This document shows, piece after piece, positions 8,069 to 17,102 of a stretch of 64,000 bases of DNA. A program made the translations under genes and the position numbers. The notes beneath the pieces were generated by a model, which was not told the DNA's origin, did no database searches, and saw nothing but the letters and a program-made list of their open reading frames with translations. How positions within the stretch are numbered: the stretch's first letter is position 1; each line of letters starts with the position of its first letter. The stretch lies in the NCBI RefSeq assembly GCF_900110165.1, contig NZ_FOCQ01000006.1, forward strand, positions 124,001 to 188,000. The letters are read 5' to 3'. The stretch comes from Lihuaxuella thermophila (GTDB taxonomy: Bacteria; Bacillota; Bacilli; Thermoactinomycetales; Thermoactinomycetaceae).

Positions 8069-8947
8069 ATGAAACGATCTGTTCAAACAAGTGACAAGGG
8101 ATATATCTTTTTGTTCCTTCTGCCGACCATCATCTTGACAGGTACATTTCTCTATTACCCTTTTTTGCGCAGCGTATATAAAGGTTTTTTTTATTGGGAC
8201 GGATACTTAACATCCAGATTTATCGGCCTGGAAAACTACATCCAGCTGGCCGGGGATGAAGTTGTGCGGATGGCCACTTTGAATACCCTGGAAATCATGT
8301 GTTATGCGATTATCTTTCAGGTGGGGCTCGGCATTGTGTTAGCCGTACTGGTTGATTCGGTCAAATTTGGCACAAATTTTTTCCGGTCCGCTTTTTTCTT
8401 CCCCGTTGCCATTTCTGCGACGGCCATCGGCCTCATGTTTACTCTTTTCTATAACTACGATAACGGATTATTAAACCAGCTGCTGACGAAATTCGGCTAT
8501 GAAAAAGTATTGTGGATCACTGAAGAAAGCTCGCTCATCGCAGTGGCAATTCCTACGATCTGGCAGTATGTCGGCTTTTATTTTGTCATCCTGTTCACCG
8601 CCATTTCCAAAATCCCGGATGATTTTTATGAAGCGGCTCATATGGAAGGTCTGACGGGTATCAAAAAAACATTGTATATTACTCTCCCGCTCATTTGGAG
8701 CGACATCAAAACGTGTATCATCCTGGCCATCACCGGTTCGCTGAAAGTGTTTGAGCTCGTTTACATCATCACAGGAGGAGGGCCGGTGAACTCCTCGGAA
8801 GTGCTCGGAACGTACATGTATACGAAAACCTTTGTCAGCTCCGCCTGGGGATACGGCTCTGCCATCGCGGTGTTCATCGTCATCCTGGGCATGATTTTAT
8901 CCGTCATGGCCAACAAGCTGTTGAAAAGAGAAGAAGTGAGTTACTGA
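8069..8947 (+). CDS. Sugar ABC transporter permease (MalF-like)
   Basis: 292 residues with six predicted membrane spans. The EAA loop that contacts the ATPase is visible as FYEAAHMEGLTGIKKTLYITLPL in the C-terminal half. It belongs to the MalF/UgpA type of carbohydrate permeases. The start at 8069 is preferred because GGGGTG lies 8 bases upstream; an in-frame ATG at 8048 has no suitable ribosome binding site. The gene begins 100 bases after the binding-protein gene and ends 19 bases before the second permease, so it belongs to the same operon. Confidence 0.88.
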   Translation: MKRSVQTSDKGYIFLFLLPTIILTGTFLYYPFLRSVYKGFFYWDGYLTSRFIGLENYIQLAGDEVVRMATLNTLEIMCYAIIFQVGLGIVLAVLVDSVKFGTNFFRSAFFFPVAISATAIGLMFTLFYNYDNGLLNQLLTKFGYEKVLWITEESSLIAVAIPTIWQYVGFYFVILFTAISKIPDDFYEAAHMEGLTGIKKTLYITLPLIWSDIKTCIILAITGSLKVFELVYIITGGGPVNSSEVLGTYMYTKTFVSSAWGYGSAIAVFIVILGMILSVMANKLLKREEVSY

Positions 8948-8966
8948 CCGGATGGGGGGAAAAGGA

Positions 8967-9839
8967 ATGGTCACCAAACAAACACCGTGGGAAAAACTCC
9001 AGTCGACGCTCACCCGTTCCAAACTGTTGAAAATGGTCACTTATATCCTTTTAATTGCATGGTCTTTGACCACCATTTATCCGTTGTTCTGGGTTATCAA
9101 CAATTCATTCAAGCCGTCAGACGAAGTGATTACCGATTCATTTTCACTGGCGGCCAGCCCGACACTGCAAAACTATGAACGAGCCTTTCAACAGATCGAT
9201 ATCGGTCAAAGCTATCTGAACAGCTTGATCATGTCAGGCGGAACAGTTTTTTTCACCTTACTGTTCGGCGGATTGGCCGCCTACACCTTATCGCGGTTCA
9301 AATTTCACCTCAGGGGTTTGATTCAAACCTTGCTGGCAGCCAGCTTGCTGATCCCGGCTTTTGCAACCGTGGCCCCTGTTTTCGAGATTTTGAGAAAACT
9401 GGAATTGCTCAATACCTATTGGGCCCTGATTCTGCCCCACACGGCAGGCTTCCTGCCTTTCACCATCCTAGTTCTCTCTTCTTATATGGTCACGATTCCG
9501 AAGGAATTGGAAGAAGCGGCCATCATGGATGGATGCAACCGCTGGAAAGTATTTTCGCGCGTGATTGTTCCTGTCTCCAAACCGGCTTTCTCCACAGCTG
9601 GCATCTTTGTCTTTTTATGGTCTTATAACGATTTGTTCTCGGCCCTCATCTTTGTTCCACAGGCGGAAGTTCGGCCGATCAACGTGCTTCTCTCCCAGAT
9701 CAGCAGCCAGTACTCAGGGACGGACTACGGATTGCTGGCTACTGCGGTGACACTTACGCTGATCCCGGTCCTCCTTATCTACCTGTTGGCCCAAAAACAA
9801 GTGGTGAAAGGCCTCACATCAGGAGCTGTCAAAGGATAA
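8967..9839 (+). CDS. Sugar ABC transporter permease (MalG-like)
   Basis: 290 residues with six predicted membrane spans, the MalG/UgpE partner of the preceding permease. The EAA loop reads ELEEAAIMDGCNRWKVFSRVIVP. The first span (about residues 23-45) is followed by a typical WVINNSFKPSDE loop. The start at 8967 follows GGGGGGAAAAGGA; an earlier in-frame ATG at 8952 lacks a ribosome binding site. No ATPase gene follows, so the importer probably uses a shared MsmX/MsiK-type ATPase encoded elsewhere, as is known for related importers. Confidence 0.88.
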   Translation: MVTKQTPWEKLQSTLTRSKLLKMVTYILLIAWSLTTIYPLFWVINNSFKPSDEVITDSFSLAASPTLQNYERAFQQIDIGQSYLNSLIMSGGTVFFTLLFGGLAAYTLSRFKFHLRGLIQTLLAASLLIPAFATVAPVFEILRKLELLNTYWALILPHTAGFLPFTILVLSSYMVTIPKELEEAAIMDGCNRWKVFSRVIVPVSKPAFSTAGIFVFLWSYNDLFSALIFVPQAEVRPINVLLSQISSQYSGTDYGLLATAVTLTLIPVLLIYLLAQKQVVKGLTSGAVKG

Positions 9840-9860
9840 GCCGAAGAGGGTGTCAACCAT

Positions 9861-11450
9861 ATGAACAAGCTGATCCAAAAGCAATTAGAGTCCCTGGCAT
9901 TAAAACAAAAAATAGGTCAAATGCTGGTCGGACAAGCGGAAGGGACAGAGCTTTCGGATGACTTTCGCGCGTTCCTGACCGAGTATCCGATTGCAGGTTA
10001 TCGCATCAACGGGCCGAATATCCGGAGCCGCTAACAAGTGAAGAACCTCACCACATCCATTCAACAAGCCTATGAAGAAAACAGCTTAAAGCTGCCCGTC
10101 ATTTTTTCCGCCGACCAGGAAACGGGCACCTTGAGCGTGTTCGGCTCGCTGGTGACGGAGTTCCCGGGAAATATGGCGCTGGCCGCCGCCGATGACTTAC
10201 AGTTAACACGGGCCCAGGGACAGGTGGTCGGATGGGAGCTGTCCGGGATGGGGATCAACCATCTGCTGGCACCCGTGGCGGATGTCAACCTGGAAGCCAA
10301 CAATCCGGTGATTGGAGTGCGCTCATTCGGAGACGATCCTCACCGGGTCGGGGAGCAATGCCTCAACTATGCAGAAGGAGTCCGCCTGGGTGGAGTGGCA
10401 AGCTGCGCCAAGCATTTTCCGGGCCATGGCAACACAAAAACAGATACTCATTCAGGTTTTGCAATCAATGATACGGATTTGCCCACTCTCTACCGGACAG
10501 AGTTTTTGCCTTTCCAACAAATGGTGAGCCGCCACATTGATTCGGTAATGGTTTCCCACGTCATTTTTTCACAGTTGGATTCCCGGCCATCTTCGCTGTC
10601 CAAAACAGTGATCTCCGGTCTGCTGCGCGGGAAGATGGGATATGGGGGACTGGTCATTTCCGACGATTTGGCAATGGGAGCGATCCGTGGAACCCGTTCC
10701 GCGGGGGAAGCAGTGTTGCAATTTATCCTGGCCGGCGGAGATATTGCATATATTCATGATGGTCGATCGTCGATCGAGGAAGCGTTTCACCACCTCATGC
10801 TCGCATGGAAACGCGGAAAGCTGAAAGAGGAACGAATCAATCAGTCTGTGGCAAGAATTCTGCTTTTTAAACAAAAAATGATCGAATATAACCGAAACAG
10901 GCGAAAACCGGTAGAAGACAGCCGTCACCTTTCCCGCAAAATAAGCGAACGGTCCGTCACGCTGCTGCGCGATCCGCACAAGCTTTTACCTGTGGAGCGC
11001 CAGGCCCGGATGTTGCTGATGATGCCCCGTCCGCGGAACCTGACTGAGGCGGATACAAGCGGAGAACAAAAAAACCGCCTGTACCCCTGTTTGCGTGAAT
11101 TCTTTCCGGACGTCCGCCTGGTGGAGTTTGACCTGGAGGAAGAATGGGATCCCACCCGGCTGAATGAGGCGGCCCAGGACCGGGATCTGATTGTTTTTTG
11201 TACGGTCAATGCCCATCGCTTTCCTGCCCAGATCCGCTGGATAAACCATCTACAAAACCGCTATCCTCTGATCGCGGTGATGCTGCGGGACCCGTATGAT
11301 GCACAGCTCATGTCCCGGGATACCACAGTGATCGCTGCTTACTCCATCACGGATGAACAGATGAAAACATTGGCGAAGCAATTGCGCGGTGTGCTTCCGT
11401 TTACAGGTAAATGCCCTGTCCGGATCTCCGGGGGAGATAAGCGGGTCTAG
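9861..11450 (+). pseudogene. nagZ: GH3 beta-N-acetylhexosaminidase (NagZ-like) interrupted by an in-frame TAA
   Basis: A 530-codon frame begins at ATG 9861, 21 bases after the permease stop. It codes 57 residues of a GH3 N-terminus (IGQMLVG...GYRINGPNIRSR), meets TAA at 10032-10034, and continues in the same frame with QVKNLTTSIQQAYEEN to 11450. Homologues usually have Glu at this point (S-x-E-Q), so a GAA to TAA change explains it. Downstream, NagZ signatures are intact: KHFPGHGNTKTDTHSG (catalytic dyad His) and VISDDLAMGAI (nucleophile Asp). GGAG followed by GTG at 10038 could restart translation, but the product would lack the first strand of the barrel. The enzyme would cleave N-acetylglucosamine from imported chito-oligosaccharides. 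A sequencing error is possible. Confidence 0.8.
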
Positions 11451-11475
11451 CGTGAAGGGGTACGAAAATGATCGG

Positions 11476-11505
11476 GAACAACCACTGAAGGTTGTTCTTT
11501 TTTTC
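11476..11505 (+). terminator. Rho-independent terminator of the ABC-nagZ operon
   Basis: GAACAACC pairs with GGTTGTTC across six bases, followed by TTTTTTT. It lies 26 bases after the GH3 stop codon. Confidence 0.85.
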
Positions 11506-11526
11506 TTCTGATTGAATCGTTCTAAA

Positions 11527-11551
11527 ATAAATCCGGGGCAAACCGCCCCGG
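11527..11551 (-). terminator. Terminator of the second chitinase
   Basis: On the minus strand CCGGGGC and GCCCCGG form a stem, followed by ATTTATTTT. It lies 33 bases past the chitinase stop. Confidence 0.6.
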
Positions 11552-11583
11552 GGGTTGCTGACAGGGATTCATCTTGAAAACGC

Positions 11584-13266
11584 TTATTTTAAATCGTTAT
11601 AAACTTTGTTTAGCAAGGTTTTGTTGCGGTCCGAGCTTAACTCCCAGAACATGGCACCGCCAAGGCCTTTTGTTTTCAGGAAGCTGGTTTTATAACCAAT
11701 GGACTCGACATCATCATAAGTGATGAAGGTACCGTTTGACGGATTGAAGAGATAGGGGACTTTGGATACATCATTCCAATAGCGGGTATATCCATTTTTG
11801 TTGATGTAATTGGCTTCCAGATCGGAGAAGTCGAATACGCCCGCTTCCCATGTTCCTTGCGGTGTTCCCGTGCAGGACTGGTATTGACCGTTGCCGGCCG
11901 TGCTGCAGCCTGTCCATCCGCGCCCGTAGAAGGGGAGGCCCAGAACGATTTTGGAAGCCGGAACACCTGCATGGAGGTGTCCTTCAACCGCAGCGTTGAC
12001 ATGAAAGGTGGCTTTATTGGGGAATGGGTCTGCCGGATCGGCGTATAACGGTGCATGATGTCCGCTGGTCTTTTCCCATCCGCCGTGGAAATCGTAAGTC
12101 ATGATGTTGATAAAGTCGAGATAGTCTTCCGCTTTGCCCAATTCCGTATTTTGCAGATAGGTCGGTCCCGCACCGGATGCGATCGTGAGCAGATAATGTT
12201 TGCCGTCCTCACGGCCGGCGGCATCCAGTTTTTCGCGAAGTTTCTGGAGCAACAGGGTGAAGTTTTGCTTATCTTCGGGCCTGCCATTCTGCGATCCGCC
12301 ACTGACAGGGTATTCCCAGTCGATGTCGACACCGTCAAAGCCCCATGTTCGGATGAAACGAACCGCACTGTCGGCAAACTTGGTACGGGATGCATCCGTT
12401 AAAGCAGCATCGGAGAAGCCGCCCGACCAAGTCCAGCCGCCCACCGAGATCAGCGTTTTCAGATGAGGATATTTCTGTTTCAACTTGGTCAGCTGATTGA
12501 AGTTTCCGCGTTTACAACCCGGGTCCCAGCAGTCACCGGGGAAAAACTTGTCCGTATCGGCATAAGTATCGCCGACTACTACTTCCCCGTTGACAACATT
12601 GGCAAATGCGTAGTTGAGATGGGTGATTTTGGAAGCGTCAATATCCATCACTTGATAGTTGCGCCCATAGGTGGCCCAGCCGGGATAGTAAGCCACGATT
12701 TTTTTGCCGGGAGTTCCGCCGCCATCACCGGCTTTGGTTTTCACAGTCAGAGCATTGCTTGCGGCTGACACGTTTCCGGCGGCATCTCTGGCTTTAACGG
12801 TGTAGGTATAGGAAGTGTCAGGGGTCAAACCGGTGTCTGTATAGGATGTGGCCGTGGATGATCCCACTTTTTGAGTGCCGCGGAAAACATCATATCCCGT
12901 TACGCCCACATTGTCGGTGGAAGCTGTCCAGGTGAGCGAAATGCTGCTGGCTGTTTGGGAAGGAGACGCCAGATTGCCCGGAGCAGACGGCGCCTGGGTA
13001 TCCCCCACGCCGCCGGGCGATTGCAGTGACCATAAAGCCGGAGCATTCGGGGGTTCCCAGCCGGGAAGTGAGGTGTGAGATTGAAGACACTTATAAGTAC
13101 TGCCGCCGTAAGTGACGATGTCACCTGTTTTGTAGGCAACATTGGGTGCCCACCCGGAGGCTGCAAAAACACCTGCGGGCAGAATGCCGATCAGAAGCAC
13201 CAGAGCCAAGGCCATGGCTAACGTCTTCCTGGACATAGATTTGGAATGTGCCCTTGTCATCCACAT
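11584..13266 (-). CDS. Secreted GH18 chitinase with CBM5/12 and FN3 domains
   Basis: 560 residues. The start at 13266 is chosen because GGGAGG lies 8 bases upstream and a normal signal peptide follows (hydrophobic [17 protein letters not shown], cleavage near FAA). Domain order: CBM5/12 chitin-binding module (about 38-82), fibronectin type III (about 90-177) and GH18 catalytic domain (about 187-560). The catalytic motif DGVDIDWE (311-318) is fully conserved, with the acid at Glu318, unlike the first chitinase. MTYDFHGGW and a C-terminal [11 protein letters not shown] are further GH18 signatures. It lies convergent to the ABC-nagZ operon, has its own promoter with NagR/DasR-like sites, and should act with the first chitinase and the LPMO. 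Confidence 0.95.
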   Translation of the reverse strand: MWMTRAHSKSMSRKTLAMALALVLLIGILPAGVFAASGWAPNVAYKTGDIVTYGGSTYKCLQSHTSLPGWEPPNAPALWSLQSPGGVGDTQAPSAPGNLASPSQTASSISLTWTASTDNVGVTGYDVFRGTQKVGSSTATSYTDTGLTPDTSYTYTVKARDAAGNVSAASNALTVKTKAGDGGGTPGKKIVAYYPGWATYGRNYQVMDIDASKITHLNYAFANVVNGEVVVGDTYADTDKFFPGDCWDPGCKRGNFNQLTKLKQKYPHLKTLISVGGWTWSGGFSDAALTDASRTKFADSAVRFIRTWGFDGVDIDWEYPVSGGSQNGRPEDKQNFTLLLQKLREKLDAAGREDGKHYLLTIASGAGPTYLQNTELGKAEDYLDFINIMTYDFHGGWEKTSGHHAPLYADPADPFPNKATFHVNAAVEGHLHAGVPASKIVLGLPFYGRGWTGCSTAGNGQYQSCTGTPQGTWEAGVFDFSDLEANYINKNGYTRYWNDVSKVPYLFNPSNGTFITYDDVESIGYKTSFLKTKGLGGAMFWELSSDRNKTLLNKVYNDLK

Positions 13267-13415
13267 TTTGATTTCCTCCCCATTTTTGGTATCATCACAA
13301 GCCGCTCTCAGTACATTCATTTGATTCAAAAAAATCAAACCAATCGAAATGGACGGATGACCCCATCGTGAATTGTTTTCCATCCCCTACACCGCTCTCA
13401 CCTCTCATCCCGTCA

Positions 13416-13481
13416 ATTGGTATATACATATAGTTGTATCTACCTATCTTGTACTATAAACAATATTTTCGCCCAATTCAA
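13416..13481 (-). promoter_or_regulatory. Chitinase promoter with NagR/DasR-like operators
   Basis: On the minus strand, -35 TTGAAT (13476-13481) is 17 bases from -10 TATAGT (13453-13458). TTGT...ACAA symmetry spans the -10. Downstream, the plus-strand sequence ATTGGTATATACATAT (13416-13431) resembles the operator before the ABC importer, and a degenerate GGTAGATACAACT lies between them. Confidence 0.6.
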
Positions 13482-14105
13482 GTAATATTTATAATCATAT
13501 GATTAAATTTATTTAAAAATGAAAGTCATATTCTGCATCGCATTGGGAATGACTCAAACAGGGAAATCGGAACAGGCAGAAATAAATGTGCCGGTTAGGT
13601 GCAGCGTTAAAACATTTGCTGCTGCTGATCAGACCAAGCTTGTCCATGTACCAACCTGTCTCACCAGAGCCAGTTTTTTGGTTCTGTCACCCCCATCCCC
13701 GTTCTCCGCCGGAATTTCAGTAAATATGTACAAGAAAAACTAAATTTTTCAAACAGTTAATATCATAAAATGCGATGTGAACCGTAAATAATTGTTCATA
13801 CCCATGACAAAGAGAAAATGATTTATCCGGTCTCCTTTCTGTATCTGCCAATTCATCACCCTAAACGGATGGCAGATCAAGGTGAAACAATAGGCAACAA
13901 ACATTCCGGAAAACAAAAAAAGGTCAGACTCGCGAGAAAAAAACATCCCTCCCTCGTCTGACGCCTCATTCACTCACCGCTTGTGGAGAATGCTACTTAT
14001 CTCAAAAACACCACAGGAGATCCTCCAGCTCATTCATGGCATCCACCTGGCCGCAATATCCCAAATCCTTCGATCATAGGGAATAAGAGGTGTGTGTGAT
14101 CAAGG
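13482..14105. other. Gene-free AT-rich stretch
   Basis: Two short open frames (about 74 codons each) are present, but neither has a ribosome binding site, a plausible composition or a recognisable family. I see no RNA gene or mobile element here. Confidence 0.5.
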
Positions 14106-14154
14106 AAAAAAGCAACATCGCCCAATAGAGATCATCAGCGGATGTTGCTTTTTT
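14106..14154. terminator. Strong terminator at the end of the 3-hydroxybutyrate operon
   Basis: AAAAAGCAACATC pairs with GATGTTGCTTTTT. A- and T-runs flank the 13-bp stem, so it can act in both directions; it lies 12 bases past the stop of the dehydrogenase gene. Confidence 0.85.
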
Positions 14155-14166
14155 GCATTCTTTTCA

Positions 14167-14943
14167 TTATTGTGCTGTATATCCGCCGTCAATCACAACG
14201 GCTTGCCCGGTTACTCCTTTTGCTTGATCACTGGCCAGGAACAAAGCATAATCAGCGATTTCCTCCACTTGAAGCAAACGTTTTTGCGGAACCAGGGGAT
14301 AGATCACTTCTTCCAATACTTTTTCCAATGGAACGTTTCTCGTTTTGGCCAGCTCTTTCAGCTGATTTCGGACAAGTGAAGTATCTACATAACCGGGACA
14401 CAGGGCGTTGACTGTAATCCCGTCCTCTGCACCTTCAAGCGCGGCTACTTTTGTCAGACCGATCACTCCGTGTTTAGCGCTGTTATAGGCGGCTTTTCCG
14501 GCAAAACCGACCAGGCCGTTGATCGAAGCGATGTTAATAATGCGGCCGGATTTTTGTTTTTTCATGATGGGAAAGGCGTGTTTGATGGCGATAAATGGAG
14601 CGATCAGCATGATTTTGGTCAACAGCTCAAATTTTTCGACGGGAAATTCTTCAATCGGCGAAACATATTGAAGTCCCGCATTATTGATCAGAACATCCAG
14701 TCTGCTATATTTCGCAATGGTTTGATGGATCGCATCGATGATATCTTCTTCCTTGGTGACGTCGGCTCTCAGCCCGATACACTCGAAACCTTTGGCGCTT
14801 ATTTGTTGTGCCGCGTTTTTAACTCCTTCTTCGTTTAAATCCGTTAACACCACTTTTGCACCGTTTTCGGCAAATCTTTTTCCGATTTCAAACCCAATCC
14901 CGCGAGCCGCCCCGGTGATCAGTACCACTTTGTTTTGGACCAT
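14167..14943 (-). CDS. bdhA: 3-hydroxybutyrate dehydrogenase (short-chain dehydrogenase family)
   Basis: 258 residues, a classical short-chain dehydrogenase/reductase. It has the NAD-binding glycine motif TGAARGIG near the N-terminus, Asp36 in LTDLNEE (favours NAD over NADP), NNAG, a catalytic Ser in INIASINGL and YNSAK. Length and residues such as the C-terminal VIDGGYTAQ fit D-beta-hydroxybutyrate dehydrogenases, which oxidise 3-hydroxybutyrate to acetoacetate. The preceding CoA ligase and GntP-type permease support this over generic SDR functions. CTGGAGGAG lies before the ATG. It is the last gene of the operon. Confidence 0.85.
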   Translation of the reverse strand: MVQNKVVLITGAARGIGFEIGKRFAENGAKVVLTDLNEEGVKNAAQQISAKGFECIGLRADVTKEEDIIDAIHQTIAKYSRLDVLINNAGLQYVSPIEEFPVEKFELLTKIMLIAPFIAIKHAFPIMKKQKSGRIINIASINGLVGFAGKAAYNSAKHGVIGLTKVAALEGAEDGITVNALCPGYVDTSLVRNQLKELAKTRNVPLEKVLEEVIYPLVPQKRLLQVEEIADYALFLASDQAKGVTGQAVVIDGGYTAQ

Positions 14944-15063
14944 AAAAACTCCTCCAGGCTATTGTTCAAAATTCATCAGGAAGACGTGCATGGTTTTCAA
15001 ACAGAATCAAGCAATTGATATCATTGAGGCGAACAGTAAATCTTGTCTAAACCAGGCTTCATC

Positions 15064-17061
15064 TCACGTTGGTTTGATCTGCTTCCCCAGCATGCGAATC
15101 TCCTCCACCGATGGTGGATTTTCCAGCGAAGAGAGTTCTCCTGCCTCATTCCCGAGATAAGCGGATTGAATCACCCTGCGCAAAATTTTTCCGTTCCTCG
15201 TCCGGGGTAGTTCCTTGACGCGATAAATGGCTTTCGGTTTCAGCGGTTTCCCTAATTTTTGTACAATCAGCTCCATTAAGTGCATTTCCAGGTCTGCCGC
15301 AGATGGTTTGGTATCGTCAGAGATGACAAAGCATACGGCAGAAGTCCCTTTGATCTCATCGGGAATTCCAATGGCTGCCGCTTCGATCACGGCCTCATGC
15401 GAGACCAGTAACGACTCGTATTCCGCCGGTCCGACCCGTTTTCCGGCAATTTTCAAGGTATCGTCACTCCGTCCCTCGATATACCAGAAACCGTCTTCAT
15501 CGGTTCTCGCCCAATCCCCATGCGCCCAGAGACCGGGGAAACGATCCCAGTATGCCTGTTCATACCGGTCCGGATCTTGCCAGAAGCCACGAGTCATTCC
15601 GGGCCAGGGTTTTTTGATGACCAGTTCACCTACCGATCCCTTGACCGGTTCACCCTGCCCATCGACAATGTCTACCACCATGCCGGGAATCGGCCCGCTA
15701 AATGAACAAGGTTTCTGCGGGAGGCCCGGAAGGCAGCCCAGAATTCCGCCGGAAATTTCGGTTCCGCCCGAATAGTTCAGGATGGGGCATTTTCCTTTGC
15801 CTACTTTTTCGTACAGCCACAACCACGGTTTCGGATTCCATGGCTCTCCGGTCGAGCCGAATGCCTTCAGGGAAGAAAGATCATGCTTGTCCGCCCATTC
15901 ACTTCCATGCGGCATCAACGAACGAATCACGGTAGGGGATACCCCGAGGTGAGTGACACGGTATTTTTCCACGATCTCCCATAACCTGTCGAACCGGGGG
16001 TAATCCGGGGTTCCTTCAAACAGAACGGCGGTCCCCCCCAGGAGCAACGCTCCATATACCATCCAAGGCCCCATCATCCAACCCATGTCGGTCATCCAAA
16101 AGAGGATATCATCCGGGCCGAAATTAAAAGCAAACTTTAAATCTTGTGCCGCTTTCAACGGAAATCCGGCGTGTACATGGACGGTTCCCTTCGGTTTGCC
16201 TGTGGTTCCCGATGTGTAGATCAGCAGGCATGGATCTTCGCTGTCCAGCCATTCGGCCTGCATGGTATCCGATTGATCCTGAAGCAGGATATCGTAGGGA
16301 ATCAGCCGAACCGGACAGTGCGGGTTGATCGGTCCTGCTTCGATGCCAGCCTTTCCGATGCGGCTGACCACTACTACATGTGACAGAAACGGGCACTTCT
16401 CAGCCACACGGACCGCTTCCTGTAACATCGCAACCTCTTTGCCGCGACGGAAAAAACCGTCAGCCGTTACCAATATTTTGGCCTGGCTGTCCACAACTCT
16501 GGTCACGACCGCTTCGGCCCCATATCCCGAAAAAACCGGAACCACCATCGCCCCGATTTTGGCCGCCCCTAAGAGGACGACGACGGTCTCGGGAACCATC
16601 GGGAGATACATCACCACACGATCTCCCTTGGCTATCCCTAACCTTTTCAGACCGTGTGCAAAACGATTGATCTCCCGGTAGAGTTCGGCATAAGAAATCA
16701 TCCGGGTTTCTCCGCCATCTCCTTCCCAGAGGAGCGCAGGCTTGGAGGCCGCTTGACCCAGCGCATGCTTATCAACCGCATCATAAGCCACATTCATCTT
16801 TCCATCCACATACCAACGGGTCCAAGCCCAGCCGCGCGAGTCGTCCATTACCTTTGTATAGGGTTGAAACCAAGTCAATCCGACCTCTTTTTCCATTTCG
16901 CCCCAAAACCAGGAAGGATGATTCTGAGCGGCTTCATATAGCTGATCCAATTGGTTCATTTCATGTTTTTTCATAAATTGATAAAGGTATGACTCCTCCC
17001 ATGACATGGAAACGGGATAGACCATTTGATCTGTTTTGTTCAAAGGAATCATTCCTTCCAT
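15064..17061 (-). CDS. Acyl-CoA synthetase, probably acetoacetate- or acetate-CoA ligase
   Basis: 665 residues of the adenylate-forming (ANL) superfamily. An acetyl-CoA-synthetase-like N-terminal part (to about 100) precedes the AMP-binding domain with the P-loop YTSGTTGKPKG, the A5 motif YSGGTEISGG and a C-terminal lid containing DDTLKIAGKRVGPAEYES and the catalytic Lys in RTRNGKILRR. It makes an acyl-CoA from a short carboxylate, ATP and CoA. Between a hydroxybutyrate dehydrogenase and a permease, acetoacetate is the likely substrate. Acetate is an alternative that sequence cannot exclude. Two possible starts (17061 and 17052) are close together and neither has a strong ribosome binding site. 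Confidence 0.8.
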   Translation of the reverse strand: MEGMIPLNKTDQMVYPVSMSWEESYLYQFMKKHEMNQLDQLYEAAQNHPSWFWGEMEKEVGLTWFQPYTKVMDDSRGWAWTRWYVDGKMNVAYDAVDKHALGQAASKPALLWEGDGGETRMISYAELYREINRFAHGLKRLGIAKGDRVVMYLPMVPETVVVLLGAAKIGAMVVPVFSGYGAEAVVTRVVDSQAKILVTADGFFRRGKEVAMLQEAVRVAEKCPFLSHVVVVSRIGKAGIEAGPINPHCPVRLIPYDILLQDQSDTMQAEWLDSEDPCLLIYTSGTTGKPKGTVHVHAGFPLKAAQDLKFAFNFGPDDILFWMTDMGWMMGPWMVYGALLLGGTAVLFEGTPDYPRFDRLWEIVEKYRVTHLGVSPTVIRSLMPHGSEWADKHDLSSLKAFGSTGEPWNPKPWLWLYEKVGKGKCPILNYSGGTEISGGILGCLPGLPQKPCSFSGPIPGMVVDIVDGQGEPVKGSVGELVIKKPWPGMTRGFWQDPDRYEQAYWDRFPGLWAHGDWARTDEDGFWYIEGRSDDTLKIAGKRVGPAEYESLLVSHEAVIEAAAIGIPDEIKGTSAVCFVISDDTKPSAADLEMHLMELIVQKLGKPLKPKAIYRVKELPRTRNGKILRRVIQSAYLGNEAGELSSLENPPSVEEIRMLGKQIKPT

Positions 17062-17102
17062 TTTTCCGCATGATTTGCAATCGTATCTCTTCTGAAAAAT
17101 TC

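Noticed and set aside
11574-11587. cre-like TGAAAACGCTTATT
   Set aside because: It overlaps the stop codon of the second chitinase and is not near a promoter; probably chance.
13519-13973. Two short open frames in the gap after the second chitinase
   Set aside because: No ribosome binding site, no coherent composition and no recognised family.
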